From contig JAJEKV010000014.1 of NCBI GenBank assembly GCA_021234155.1, positions 4,605,563 through 4,669,562 on the forward strand: a stretch of 64,000 nucleotides of DNA, read 5' to 3'. Origin of the DNA: Isoetes taiwanensis. Its lineage: Eukaryota > Streptophyta > Lycopodiopsida > Isoetales > Isoetaceae. The notes below the pieces were generated by a model. It made no database searches. It was not told the DNA's origin and was given only the letters and a program-made list of their open reading frames with translations. Below are positions 1 to 11,627 of the stretch, in pieces; position 1 is the stretch's first letter; the number at the start of each line of letters is the position of its first letter. The position numbers and the translations under genes are program-made.

Positions 1-165
1 CACTACCGGATGCAGCGCCATGTCACCCAATTTGAGTTTCGGTGGAAGCAATGGGAACAGCAAATCGTGGAGCCAGGAGTGCCATATGGCACAGTATTTC
101 TGGTAGATGACCCTAATGGAGATGGACCCTTAGGGTTCTCAAATTTCTTCGAAGCGGCTTCCTAA
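1..165 (+). CDS. 3' terminal exon of an unrecognised gene (partial)
   Basis: The first base of the window is already in an open frame that runs 54 codons to a TAA at 163-165. The encoded tail is rich in aromatic and charged residues (FEFRWKQWEQ, then VPYGTVFLVDDPNG and a C-terminal SNFFEAAS) and has no low-complexity bias, so it reads as real coding sequence. The gene starts left of the window; the 5' boundary of this exon cannot be seen. I do not recognise the family and infer no function. An AATAAA at 555-560 is a possible polyadenylation signal. Confidence 0.6.
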   Translation, partial: HYRMQRHVTQFEFRWKQWEQQIVEPGVPYGTVFLVDDPNGDGPLGFSNFFEAAS

Positions 166-1930
166 TACAGTGCCGCCATATTCTGTTATCCTCTATTCTC
201 CTTAATTCTGATTGCTATAGACCCACAGAAGCATCTGGCTGTGATCCTCTCCAAGCAGCATTGAGGTCCTTATCTGTTAGAAGACTGAGCTCTTAATCTG
301 TCCTCTTCTTATTTTTGCAAGCATTGTTGCTTATATAAGCACTACATGCATATCTCTCGTTTATGTAAACCGAACTCTGGCAAAATGAACACCTTATGCT
401 TCTTTGGCCAGAAAGAATGCCGCTTGTGTGATGCTAATGGAGCTGGACATATCTCAGGAAGCAAAAAGGAACTGTAATGGTGCTCACCGTTTCTGAAACT
501 CAACAAGAGGACATCTTACAATAAGGTAAATTGGATATTTCAGTTTATATTTTCAATAAACAGGTGCTTTCTCCTTAAAGCTTGATGCTTTGATCATGGA
601 TAACTTGCTCTTTAAAATGGTAACATACTTCTAAACCAGTGGTTTGGATGTTCATGCTAATAGTTCATTGCTGTTCTTTCTTAAACATACATAACTGGTT
701 TCCTTGTTTCGTATTTTCTAAACTAACAGGGCAAAAGGTTACAAAGGCTGATCGGCTATAAACCGAGAGGCTCCATTTGTACCTTTTGGCCCTTCATTCA
801 TTACCAAGCCTATTGCTAATGATTTGATGTGGCTGCAGGTACCGGACCTCTCCTGCTTTTGACGTTGTTTTGTGTTTGTTAGTTGGAGTATTGAAAATGG
901 AAGTGGAGATAAGCTTTTACAACATGCGGTTTGCTAATTTTCTACTGTGGAAGAACCTTCTCCATAAATCATGACATTAAGTTACTCTTCAAAACTTGTA
1001 AAGGTTTAAACAGGTTGGGTATGCTCTACTCTAGTGAAGACATTTTCACATGGTCTCTGTACATTCAAGCCATAGTTTAATCTAGCTGGAAAGGCTTTTT
1101 CTATTGCCATTTCTTGGTTTGCAGCATTACTTGTAGCTGATGTTAAATATTTTCCTCTCAAACATTATGTAAAGCTCGTCCATACATTACTGGATTTATG
1201 AGAATGCCTTCCATTATATAGTCGGTCTAATAAATCATGGCAATGACATACTGATTGGTTGCTGCTAAAATAAGTTATAAAATATTTTTCTTCTTGCAAT
1301 GTTTAATCCCTTGCATGTGCAATTTATTTTTCCAGTGGGCTTTGTCCAGTTTTGTCTTGTCCTGATTTAATGACTCTAATGGTACTTGTCTACATTTGAC
1401 ATTTGAAATACAGTCAATTGGACAGTTTGACTCTTTGGCCTAGATTGTTATATCAACGGACAGAAATTTCTTGGGCTTGTAAAAAGCTAAGTTTATAAAT
1501 AATAGATAATTTGGTTCAAAGGTTATTCTTGACTTATCTACTCACTGGTTTTGGTAATTTTTAGTCCAAAGGTTTTAGAGGCTAAAGGACAATAAGTACC
1601 AGATAATTCTTACGTAAGTTTGAATCTGGGTTGATAATACAATCCTTGGGATTGACCGAGGATTGATGTCAGACCTAGGATTCTAGGTTTGGCTGGGTTT
1701 TTTTTTTTGCTTAAACAGGCAAGTATAATATAGTAACTACACAAATTTGAACGCTTTGCCGATGCGCGGCAGCCCAGAGGCAAATGTTGACCCCACAAAA
1801 TTTAACCCGTGGGGGCATTCCTGAAACGTGAATGTCAGGTGGCGTAATTTCTAACGTGGCATCTCACATGGCATAAAAGAGCTTTTGTCCTATTCTCTCA
1901 CATTGCTTCGCTTCTCTTCGCAACAGTTCG
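166..1930. other. Non-coding: probable 3' UTR then intergenic
   Basis: This AT-rich stretch has no convincing reading frame. The first 400 bases probably include the 3' UTR of the gene ending at 165 (AATAAA at 555-560). I see no tRNA, no long repeat and no transposon motif here. Confidence 0.5.
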
Positions 1931-1934
1931 CCTC

Positions 1935-2215
1935 CGGCCATGGCTATGGCGCCATGAAGGTGATGGATCATTTTGTAGGTTATGATGTTGTAGCTTGATG
2001 TAGGCGGCTTTTGCATTAGTCGTGGAAAAAGATGCTTCTGTTGTCATCTATGTATCTTCTGGCCTTCTGGCTAAGCTCCGGCTATGGCTATGGCGCTTTG
2101 AAGGCGCTGGAGGCTTTAGGTAAGGCGCTGTAGCTGGATGTAAGCGGCTTTTGGATTATGTGTGCAAAACCACGCCTATCTTGCTCTTCTTTATATTCTG
2201 GCTGGCTGTGGCACT
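1935..2215. repeat. Degenerate tandem duplication (two units of about 125 bp)
   Basis: Two diverged copies follow each other, about 1936-2060 and 2085-2215. Both carry GGCTATGGCGC, then a GAAGG(T/C)G core, then TGTAGCT(T/G)GATGTA and GCGGCTTTTG. Divergence is high, so the duplication is old. Function unknown. Confidence 0.5.
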
Positions 2216-3912
2216 GTAAGAGGCAAGATTATTGCATGAAATCGGTTATGTTTAGAATGCTAAGATTTAAAAGGCTTTCTTGGTAAGATTTCAGCATTCT
2301 TTGTTTCTTTTTAAGCTTTGTGATGCTAATGCTTTCCTTTTTTACAGATGCAGGTTGTCTTGGTGTTGTTTTGGCGCCGCAACAGTATAGTAGAAGAAGA
2401 AAAGGAATCTTAGAAGCTCAAGATGATTCTGGCGATGTTAGGGCAGACATGCAAGGTGCTGGACGCTACCATAGCCAATTTTGTGAAGCAAGTTATTGCC
2501 GAGGCTGTGGGTATTGAAAGCACAGATAACAGGAAAGTTCTTCGGTGCAGATGATGAAAAAGCATTTCCAGAAGCTATGATCTTGTCATTTCTATCTTTG
2601 AATATTATATCAAATTTGCCATAATACAATATTTTATTTGAGCTCATTGTCTCCTTGATGGTGTTTATTTGTGACTGTAACTGTAACTTTGGCTTTGAAA
2701 TTTCCACTTAACATTCTGCGAGTTCAAGAATGTCGGATAAAAACTTACAGAATGCCAAGTAAAAATGCTCAGCTTTTAGAATGTAGAGTAAAAATGTCCA
2801 GAATTGCTAGCAAAATAAAGATTGAGTTTGAAGGTCAAGATTCCCTAAAAGAATATAGTCCACGTGGCAGCATAGGATTGGACTAGAGGTCAGAAATTGC
2901 ATTCTTGCGCCCACAAGCAGACACTTTCTTGGCCCTCATCGAAAAAAATAGGATCTCCGACAGTCTTGCCATCTCTGCGCCAGTTTCTCAAATGCTGCTA
3001 GAGGTTTCCTAGGACTTACCCAATTTGAGGTAAATTTATTGTGTTGTTCTTTTTCTTTTTGCTTTCAAACAGATAGACCTAATTTTTTTGCAGGTGAGCC
3101 CCTGATGCTTGCATCCAAAAAAGTAAGCGCCCATGCTTCTGGCAGAATTAGCGATCCCGAATTCTGCACAAATTAAATAAATGGTAAATTTTTTTGCTTC
3201 TGTTTTCGTGTTGCTGAGCTCAAATCCGGCAAAAAAGCTCATAGGTTGTGGTATTGAAACCGGTTTTGGTGGTTGCATTGTGGATTAGAGCTTCATATTT
3301 TGCGTAAGAACTGCACTCAGCTCTTGGTATAGAATTTATGGGTTCTTAAAAAACCCTTCGATTTCTCCGTATATAGCAGTGCTTGGCGACTATCTTATTT
3401 GTGGGAGGATGCTGCAGAGTACCCTGGCTGCTATGGATTTATGCCCTCATTCTTTTACTCTTCTATTTCACCATCGTTGCATTAGCTGCACATTTTTTTA
3501 TTTGATTGTACTATCGATTTCCTTTGGCCATTTTGGTTCCATTGTCTTGCACCTTCAACAGTAATTTCAATTCACTGTCCTCATGAAACTTTTGAATCTC
3601 TCTAATTCTTTAGATTTTGCTTGGATCTTTTATCTCAGTTATGAATTTATGGTTTGTGGGGGATGGATCTATGACGTCATAATGATTTGCGGGGATGGAT
3701 CTATGATGCCATGGCTGTAATTAAGGCGGATTTTGCTCTCTTCTATCTGGAGGCCCCACTATCCAGACAAAGTTGATGATAAGAGAAAAAATGGATTTAA
3801 CACAGGGTTTGAGACTAGTTGAATCAACTTCTCTTTGCTAATGAATATTGATTTGTGGATAGAAAACAACAAATGGTTAAATTTGTAATGTTTTTAGGGA
3901 ATAATGAATGCA
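2216..3912. other. Non-coding with weak coding-like patches
   Basis: A 65-codon open stretch ending at 2517 is preceded by a splice-acceptor-like TTTTTTACAG near 2340, but it has no recognisable homology. Around 2715-2800 a short AGAATG...GTAAAAATG motif recurs about three times. Nothing else in the interval can be supported. Confidence 0.35.
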
Positions 3913-5086
3913 AATAATGTTATAATTATTTCGTTTGGTATTTGGGGACAGTATGTCACGCATGGTTTTGCCTAGATTTCGCGGTGTATTGTATGCAAAA
4001 TCGTAGTTGAAGTGTATATTTTGAGTGATTTGAGCTGCTTGTTGGCTAGTGAAATGAGCATTCCAAAATCGGCTCTGGGATGGAATTTTTTTTTTTTTTG
4101 TGCTATGCATGGTATAAGAATGGAAGGATAAGAATGGACGCCTCTTTCTTCTTTCGGCAGGGGCGGCAAGGGATCCGGGTGGGGCGGCCTTCCAGTCAGA
4201 CTTTCCGGCTGAAGCTGCTTCACTTCTTGAAATTAGGGGCCGGGCTGAAGAGTATATAGGGCTGCTGATAATACAGGAGCGGCCTTGCTGCTGGTGATAA
4301 TATAGGGCTGTAATGGCTATTGGCAAGGCAAGGCACAGGCACAGTCTGGTTTGGCGGCAGTCTGGTTTGTAAAGAGGTGAGGTGGACTGTGGATCGGCTT
4401 GTTGTTGGTGATTCCGGCTCTAAATGCTAGAATGATTACACAGACCCTGACTTCCTCAACGCGTCTTTTCTCTTCTTCGACGAAAATGGTGACCCTGTTA
4501 CAGTTTATGTCAGAGATGCTTTGACAGCCGAAGCTTTGGGGTATAAATATCAGCCCATGCCCACCCATTGGACCTCTGAAAAGGCCGCAGAATCTGCAGC
4601 TTCATCTTCTACCAAATCCAAGCTCAAAGCTAGCAAAAGCTAGAATGATCCGAGTTGAAGAAGTTGCGATTTTCTTTCTGTGTGGGGCTCTGCACAATCT
4701 TATGGCCGAATCTCATGGCCTTGGCTCCGGCTGCTTCATGCTGGTTCCGACAGTTCATGCTGGTTCATGCAGAGGCGCGCCTTCACTTTTTTTTTTCTTC
4801 TAACCATGTGTAGCGTTTGGACTATTGGAAGTGGCAGGCGAATTGAGAGGAAAAAATTAATGGCTTTTGATTTGGCATATATAGAACACAGAATATTCCA
4901 TTGATCAATGGTTAGAAATAATGTTCTAATTATTTCATTTGGTATTTGGGGGCGGTATTTCTGGCATGGTTGTGCCAAGATTTTGCCCCTGTATTGTATG
5001 CGAAAACGTAGTTAAAGTGCATTTTTTAGTTGATTTGAGCTGCTTGTTGGCCCAGAAAGGTAGATGTTCCAAATTGGGCTGTGGGC
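3913..5086. repeat. Direct repeat pair, about 170 bp, 1 kb apart
   Basis: Copies at about 3913-4080 and 4916-5086 share TTTGGTATTTGGGG, TGTATTGTATGC(A/G)AAA, GTAGTT(G/A)AAGTG and TTTGAGCTGCTTGTTGG. They probably derive from an unidentified dispersed repeat. The orphan exon at 4431-4643 lies between them. Confidence 0.6.
4431..4643 (+). CDS. Orphan terminal exon, product unknown
   Basis: A 70-codon frame runs from an acceptor-like ATGCTAG (in-frame stop at 4428-4430) to TAG at 4641-4643. It has no ATG near its start, so it can only be a 3' exon (phase 0 if the acceptor is right). Composition looks truly coding: an ordered core containing FLFFDENGDPVTVYVRDA and ALGYKYQPMPTHW, ending in a Ser/Ala/Lys-rich tail. 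I could not assign the family or find upstream exons with confidence; the surrounding direct repeats hint that it may be a transduced or duplicated exon. Confidence 0.4.
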   Translation, partial: NDYTDPDFLNASFLFFDENGDPVTVYVRDALTAEALGYKYQPMPTHWTSEKAAESAASSSTKSKLKASKS

Positions 5087-5169
5087 ATGTGTTTCTTGGC
5101 ATTTCTAGGCGATAGAAGGCACATGGGCATTCTGTTGGGCAGACACGTGTGGATGGCATGCCATTATTG

Positions 5170-5355
5170 TTGATGGGCAGATGGCTGAATCCGGTTGCTA
5201 TGAGGGCTGAATCAGGTTGAATCCGGTTGCTATGAGGGCTGAATCCGGTTGAATCCGGTTGTCTGCGGCATTATTGTTGTTGTCTGCGGCATAGGCAGAT
5301 GGCTGAATCCGGTTGCTATGAGGGCTGAATCCGGTTGAATCTGGTTGCTATGAGG
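5170..5355. repeat. Minisatellite-like array
   Basis: The motif GCTGAATCCGGTTG(CTATGAGG) recurs about eight times in tandem or near-tandem, interrupted by TCTGCGGCAT(TATTGTTGTTG) spacers. Short reading frames through it are repeat artefacts. Confidence 0.8.
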
Positions 5356-6984
5356 ACGATACAGGGGCGGCTTGTTGAGGGCCCGGGGGGTGCACCTCTA
5401 TATATGGACAGATGGCATCTGCGATCGAGGGGTCATAGAAAAACCCCTGTATACGGCTTTTGGAGTAGAAAAACCCATACCATACGGTTTTTCGAACTAA
5501 CATACAATATAGCCCCTATCCGTAGATTTACGATTGATTGTGCCAAATTATATAATCCCTTTCCGACTTTGTACCTTTTGTCATGCCAGCAACTTTGTGG
5601 GAGATGGTTTATTCTTGTTATTGTTTACATCACGATTTTCACTATGATATGAACCAGTTGAAGTCCAACCTCCGCTGGCCTCAAGGGTTATTTCTATTGC
5701 TTGAGGTAAATGTTAACCTCTAAAAACCAGCTTAAAGTAAAAAGACGCTAGTGGTTAGACATTAAAACTCGTTACATGAGTGGCCGATCATATAACTCTG
5801 AACAAATTGTCATTTACTTTTGCTAATTTTTGTCCAATTTTATTGCCACTGCCTACGGCCAATATTCATGCCAAATTCAGTAGGTTCTATTCATATGCCT
5901 AAATTTGCAGTGCCCAATTTTACTTTGGTGGTTATCTTCTTAATAGAAGGATCTAACAATATCTTTAGTGGCAAAAAATAGCTCCTATGTGATTCAACTA
6001 GTTGGCTACTTGCAACCATGACTTATGAATGCACCTACTACCACCTCTCAACCTTGGCTATAGATCCACGATTGCATGTAATTCCCATGGATGGCCTCCA
6101 TGCAACGTCAAAAAATAATATCTAAGCCCTAGGACAACTCAAAAAACTTAGCAAAATAGGCTAATACCCAATTCAAGATTTAGCATTAGCCAACCTGTTT
6201 ATTTATCTGAATTGCCCTATTTCATTTCTCTTCCTAAATAGCTTATCAATTTCTAAATTGATTAAACACATTCACATCATTTATCTAAATCTATGTGTTC
6301 ATCACCTTCAATACACCAAGGGTAGTTCAAAAATCACAATATAGTTTTATTTCCAACAGCTGCCACCTTCTTGGGAGACTTGAGAATCAGTAAAGGCCAT
6401 TCATTTGCTTTTGCAAAGGCATGAGATTTCAAGGCAAACACATCTTGTTCTCTCATCTCCCCATCTAGTGCACTTAGAAAAAAAAGAGAACAAGGTAGAA
6501 AAAGAAGCAAAGCACATTCAATATAAGCATGCTAACTTAATGCCACTAGTAACGCATTGTTCAAGTTGAGACTTTGGCTTCTGCCATTAGTTATGATAAT
6601 TCTGTTCTGTACAGATATTGAGCCACAGGCAAGTCCTAAACTGTTATATACATCCTCCTTTATTTCACGCTCAGGCACAAGCTAATTGAGGTTGTGCTTT
6701 TCGCTTGGCCTTAGACACCACGTTTTCACCATATGGAAACCAAGCTTTGATATTGCTTAGCAAGAATCTCAATATGCTACTCACTGGATCTTGCAGACCT
6801 TCACCATTTGCGGCAGTACCTTGATGCTTGCTTCATTTGTAAACTTTGGGATCCGAGCGCCATAAAACAGGTTAAAATGGGACATTACAAGCAACAGATC
6901 AATCCCATGTTAACACAAGGTCCACAACACTACTTGTGTATACATCTGCCCATGAAGAAGCGCAGACTGATACCCTAGATTTGA
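5356..6984. other. Non-coding, nothing recognised
   Basis: AT-rich sequence with stops in all frames. I see no RNA gene, no terminal repeat and no protein similarity. Confidence 0.5.
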
Positions 6985-7143
6985 ATGGCGTTGCATCGCC
7001 TACGCAGTGAGACATGTAGATGGACTTGTGAGGCACGTGAGGACATGATTTGTCAATATTGTCAACAGGGAACTATTGAGGATGAAACCCATATCCTTCA
7101 GAGCTGTCATATGGCTATATCTGAGCACAATATGTTCACTTAG
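6985..7143 (+). pseudogene. LINE C-terminal zinc-finger (zf-RVT-like) fragment
   Basis: A 52-codon frame contains CQYCQQGTIEDETHILQSC. This fits the C-x2-C ... E(D/E)E-x-H-x-L-x-x-C pattern of the zinc-binding domain that follows reverse transcriptase in many LINEs. An upstream RLRSETCRW segment resembles the usual lead-in (R-L-R-x-E/G ... W). No RT remains next to it, so it is a small orphan fragment. Confidence 0.4.
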
Positions 7144-7689
7144 TCCCACCTAATCAGCCACTACATGTGCATCTAGACATGGCCTGTATGGGCTCACTCG
7201 GATCATATGTTCAAGAGATCATACATCATTGTACAAGTTTGTATAGTTTGCCAACATAACTATTACTGCCACGGTTTTTCCCCCGAAAAACCTTCAGGGC
7301 AGGGGTTTTTAATTATGACAATAATACACTTGTTGTTTTCTTTATCTGGATCCCATAGGCCAATTGGTCTCTGTGAACGATAAAATACATCCAATTCAAT
7401 TCAATTTAATGTGAATTAGTACTTTCTCTAACTACTTAACTACCTTTGAAAATTTCCTATTTCTTTTGGGCCAACCATTTGTCATTTTGTGCCATTTTCT
7501 TTGCAGGTTCCCTGTTGAATGATTCCCCATTTAATTTTCACTTGTAAAATAGGGCTCATGAATAATTTTGAGCTCAAATTTATTAGAAGGTTTCTTTTGA
7601 CTCTATCTTCATAATTAACTTACCCTAACAACTAGATCTAACTTGCTAACGACCTTCTAATGGTGTGGGGAAAAAATTCTTCCACTTTT
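7144..7689. other. Non-coding, nothing recognised
   Basis: AT-rich with CAATTCAATTCAATTT-like short repeats near 7390. No gene or element boundary is visible. Confidence 0.5.
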
Positions 7690-8247
7690 CGAGGTTCATA
7701 ATTGGGATTTACCAATAAATTTTCTACTGGGCTAGTTAGCTACTTAGGGTAATGGCTAGTGCTTGATCTTGGTCATCCAAGATCATTGCCCTGATATTAT
7801 CGCGATGCTCCTTGCACTATATACCACAGCTTGCTGTAGACATTGAAGGACCTTCCCCATCCAATGGCTACCCATCGTATAGGCCCTCCGTCTAACTCAT
7901 GGGGATGGCTAGACAGATGGGAAGAGGACATGGAGGCATCATTCCATCCCATCCTCTATGGGCTTCTACATGAATGGAAGCAAAACATATGAACATTAGC
8001 ACTATAAATAACATAGCAACAATACTACCTCAAAAATTAGTGAGAATCCACCCAACCATAATACATCATGAACATCAAATACATCAAAAGGAGGCTCCTA
8101 TCGGGGCTCAAACTTAAGAGAGAGTTAACTGACGGTTGGGGTCTCCAAATAGAACATGATGAGTTATGGCAATGACTTGGGCTGGCAATAGACAATGGCT
8201 AGGTTTGGCCACTCCATCCACCCCTCCTGTGCATACTTTGCAGATAG
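7690..8247 (-). mobile_element. Diverged LTR fragment, same family as the 47.5/56.1-kb LTRs
   Basis: Compared with the LTRs at 47530 and 56146, this stretch keeps the order of landmarks: a leader, a degraded PBS complement (CCCTGATATTATCGCGATGCTC near 7790 versus CTCTGATACC...GTGACGCTC), GGCCCTCCGTCTAACTC, GAGGACATGGAGGCATCATTCC, TTAGCAC and CCACTCCATCCACCCCTCCTGTGCATACTTTGCAG. Similarity stops at about 8247, where the DIRS-like element begins, which suggests truncation by that insertion. Confidence 0.6.
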
Positions 8248-8545
8248 AGGTTGAGTTTTCTTCGTTTTACTGTCTATGTATCGGGCTATTCATCATTCTG
8301 TACTCCTTGGAGGATTGCATAACTGTGGGCTGCATTTATACATTGTACGCATTAACATGGTTTGTTTTTCTTCTTGCTGTTGTCGTTCTCATTGGCATGC
8401 CGGGGCGCCTTCTTAGACTCGTCATCGTGGAGGGCTTGACTTGTTGTTTTGGGGGCGACTTTTTTCCCCGTCTCGTGGCTGGCGTGCTTTTTTTTCCATT
8501 GTTTTTGTTCTCTAATGTACTTCCTTTTTTCAGGTCACTGAGCTG

Positions 8546-9606
8546 ATGCCGTCCATAGCGAGCACTTCTAGCTCTTCTCCCTCGGCTTCGCTTTCTCCCC
8601 CACGGCTCGCTCGCGCTGCTGGTTCTCGTCGTCAACGCGAAGCTTCCCTCTCGCTTGAACCGGACTCTTCGGACGCCAGTTCCTTTTCTCCCCCTGCCTC
8701 TCCTGCTTCCGTTTCGTCTATTTTCTCGTTTTGGTCCCCCTCAGCCTTTGCTGCTCCTTTCTCTTCTCTCGCCGGTGCCGCCGCTCCTTCTTCTTCCACT
8801 CAGATGGCTCCTCTTTTCTCTTCTCTGCCGCACGCATCTTCCGCCTCGGCCTTGCCCGTTTCTTCCGCTCCAGTTTCTCCTGAGTATACCCAGTTACTGC
8901 ATGAGCTTCAATAGCAGCGGGCCACACTCCAGGCACTCCAAACATCGATGACCCAGCAGTTGTCAGTTTAGACCCAACTTGAGCATCTCCAACAGGACAT
9001 TCGAGAATGAGCCGCTCGCCCTACACCTTCTTTTGACCGCGACTCCATGCGACATTACTACGAGTTTGCGTCTGCTATGGACACTCGATTTCGATGGATT
9101 CATGGCCGTCTTGCTATGTTGGGGGTCGCCATTCCGGACGATGTGCTGCAGATGGTGGAAGAAGGTAAGCGTTTGGCGGGTCAAGAGATGAAATTTGTCC
9201 TTATTGCTGATCAACATGGATACGACGTCGCTTTGCAATTTAGCGAGTCCCCTAGTTTGAACTTTTCTTCGGACGAATCCAAACGCTGCATCAGGCTAAA
9301 AAATGCGCCCAAGAGAAGCGCCTATCTCGTGCTTGCACTTCGCCGTACCCTGCATCTGCCACTTTTTCTTCTTCTGCTTCTTCTCCTGCCAATCCCTCCG
9401 CCCTTCGCTGTACTTTTTGTGGTCGTTTTCGACACACTGCCGAAAATTGTTTTCGTCGCCAATTCTTTCATAACGTCGTTCCTCCTTTTTCTCCACCATT
9501 TCCTCAATCTGTACCTCTCAACCCCACTCCTTTGATGGCTTTTCCTCCGCAGCCACATCATCTGGCCCTTCCTCCACCTGCCTTGCCTCAGCCTTGGTCT
9601 TCTTGA
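8546..9606 (+). pseudogene. DIRS-like ORF1 (gag-like), broken
   Basis: From ATG 8546 the first 120 residues are Ser/Ala/Pro-rich. Next comes a Gln/Leu-rich heptad stretch (coiled coil) interrupted by TAG at 8912 and 8969 and TGA at 9008, then a globular part (RHYYEFASAMDTRFRW, near 9047-9300). A frame change near 9295 leads to a zinc knuckle, CTFCGRFRHTAENC, at 9409-9450 (C-x2-C-x4-H-x4-C), and a Pro-rich tail ending with TGA at 9604. The role expected from the family is RNA-binding and particle assembly. ORF1 is preceded by TTTTTTCAG near 8525-8533, which looks like a splice acceptor. Confidence 0.7.
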
Positions 9607-9690
9607 GCCGTTTTAGTTGTTTTTCACTATGTGTTGTATTTACTTTTGATCATTAATAAAGGATATTATTTTCTGACGGGTCTCTTTTTG

Positions 9691-11590
9691 CAGATTGCCA
9701 AATTTTTACCTCTCATTTACCCTATCTCTGCTTTGATCCTGTGGCTCTCGATTCCTACTATGCTACCTTATCTGTGCGTGGGCGTCTCCTTGCGTCTTTA
9801 CCTTTTTGGCGCTCTATCTCTGCCAATCCTCTTGTCTTGTCTTGGATCCAGTATGGTTATGCTTTTCCTTGGGCCCAGGGACCTCCACCTCAACCATTTC
9901 TTCGCCCAAATCTTTCCTCTCTGTCGTCGCATATTCCTTTTGCCCGTTCTGCCATTCAAGACCTTTTGCGTTCTGGTGTTGTTATGCAGGTCCCATCTTG
10001 TCCCTTTTTCTGCTCACCCCTTGGCGTTGTGCCCAAAGGCGACCACAAGTTTTGCTTGATTCTAGACTTATGCTACCTTAACTCTTTTTTTGTCCGTTCC
10101 TTCTTTTCGTTACGAGTCGCTTTCTGATGCTTTGGCTGTCCTTCAACCCCAGGATTTTCTCTTTACGTTGGATCTGAAATCCGGTTACCATCATGTTCCC
10201 ATTTGGCCTCCTCATCATACTTTTTTGGGTTTTCAGTATGACTACCATTTTTTTGTCTTCACTATGCTACCTTTTGGCCTGGCCTCTGCTCCTTTTGTCT
10301 TTACCAAATTGATGCGCCCGTTAGTCCGCCATTGGCGAGCGGCCGATATTCGTTGCACCCCTTATATGGATGATTTCCTTTTTAACACTCAGCATGACCC
10401 TAGTTTTCTTCAACATCGCATCATTTCTGATTTGCAATCTGCTGGTTTTCTCATTGTTTGGCCTAAATGTCGTCTGCGTTTGTCACACCGTGCTATTTTC
10501 CTCGGGTTTCTCCTTGATGCTTCTGCTATGGTTATTTGCCTATCTTCCAAGAAATTAGCCAAGTTTTTTCACCTCTCCTCTTCGCTTCTTTCCTCTTCTC
10601 ATCTTACATCACGTCATCTTGCCAAATTCTTGGGTTTTCTCCAGTCCCTTCGCATTGTTTTCGGTTCCCTTGTCTCCGCTTTAACCTTCTTTTCTTATCG
10701 CCTTATTCAACCTTGTCACTGGGATGCTCCTATTTCTTTATCCTCGTTAGCCCGCATGGAAATTGTATTATGGGAATCCGTCGCCTCTTCTTTGAGTTTT
10801 CACCATATCTCCCCACCCCGACGTCCTTCTGCCGTCCTTGGTTTCGGCCTTGATTCATTTGGTTTTGGGGGATAGCTCCTTCTCCGGTCGAGAACCACTT
10901 GGATTTTGTTGGCATTTTTTCCGAGTCGGAACTTTCTCATTCTTCCACTTGGCGCGAACTCTTAGCTTTCTATCAAGTTTTGCGCTCGGCCTTGCCTTTT
11001 CTCCATGCTCGCCTGGTCACTGTTCGTGGGGATAATTTGAATGTTGCCACCATTCTCCAAAAAGGGGGTTCCTCTTCGCCTGATATTCATTTTCTCACCT
11101 TAGAGATCTTCCTACTTTGTTTTCACTTTTCCATCTCCTTGGAGCACATGCGGATTCCGGCTCCCAAAACGAGTGGGCCGATTATCTTTCTCGCCTTCCT
11201 CAATCTGATGAGTTTGCCCTTGCCCCGTGGTGTTTTTGCTATATTGATTCTTTGTGGGGCCCGCATCATGTTGATCGTTTTGCCTCTCCCCTTAACCACA
11301 AGCTCCCCGTTTATAATACTCGGTTCGCATATTCGCACCGCATTCCCCCTGATGCTTTTACTTATGATTGGCACCTTTTAACAATTTTTGTTTTCCTCCG
11401 CCCCCCTTAGTTCCCCGCGTTCTACACCATGCGGCCGCATGTCATGTTCGTATTACACTGGTGATTCTTCATTGGCCTTCTGCACCATGGTGGCCCTTGC
11501 TCTGGACGGGATTGGCGTGGGCGTCTTATGTTTTTTGATGCATTTTCGTTGGCTTTATTGCCCCATATATCGGCAACATTTGCAGGGTGT
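9691..11590 (+). pseudogene. DIRS-like reverse transcriptase and RNase H, broken
   Basis: The RT opens with LPFWRSISANPLVLSWI and GYAFPW, then CSPLGVVPKG and LILDLCYLN, typical of DIRS RTs. It continues with LDLKSGYHHV, FGLASAPFVFTKLM and the catalytic YMDDFL near 10365. The frame changes between 10065 and 10090. RNase H follows in shifted frames: a D in GLDSFGFGG, E in STWRELLAFY, D in TVRGDN, D in NEWADYLSR. After that comes the WGPHHVDRFAS region characteristic of DIRS elements, and a segment to about 11590. At the family-invariant RLILDLRYLN-like motif both Arg are Cys (TGC/TGC), consistent with CpG decay. Confidence 0.8.
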
Positions 11591-11627
11591 CGGCGTCATG
11601 TAGCTCTTTATATTTTTCTTTGTCAAT

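Noticed and set aside
3877-4326. 149-codon minus-strand ORF
   Set aside because: It overlaps one copy of a direct repeat and has low-complexity Lys/Ser composition without a recognisable domain.
5335-5652. 105-codon ORF after the minisatellite
   Set aside because: It starts inside the repeat array and has no similarity to known proteins.
8655-8951. Leu/Pro-rich frames overlapping 8546-8914 on both strands
   Set aside because: Shadows of the Ser/Ala/Pro-rich DIRS ORF1; only that frame continues into the coiled coil and zinc knuckle.
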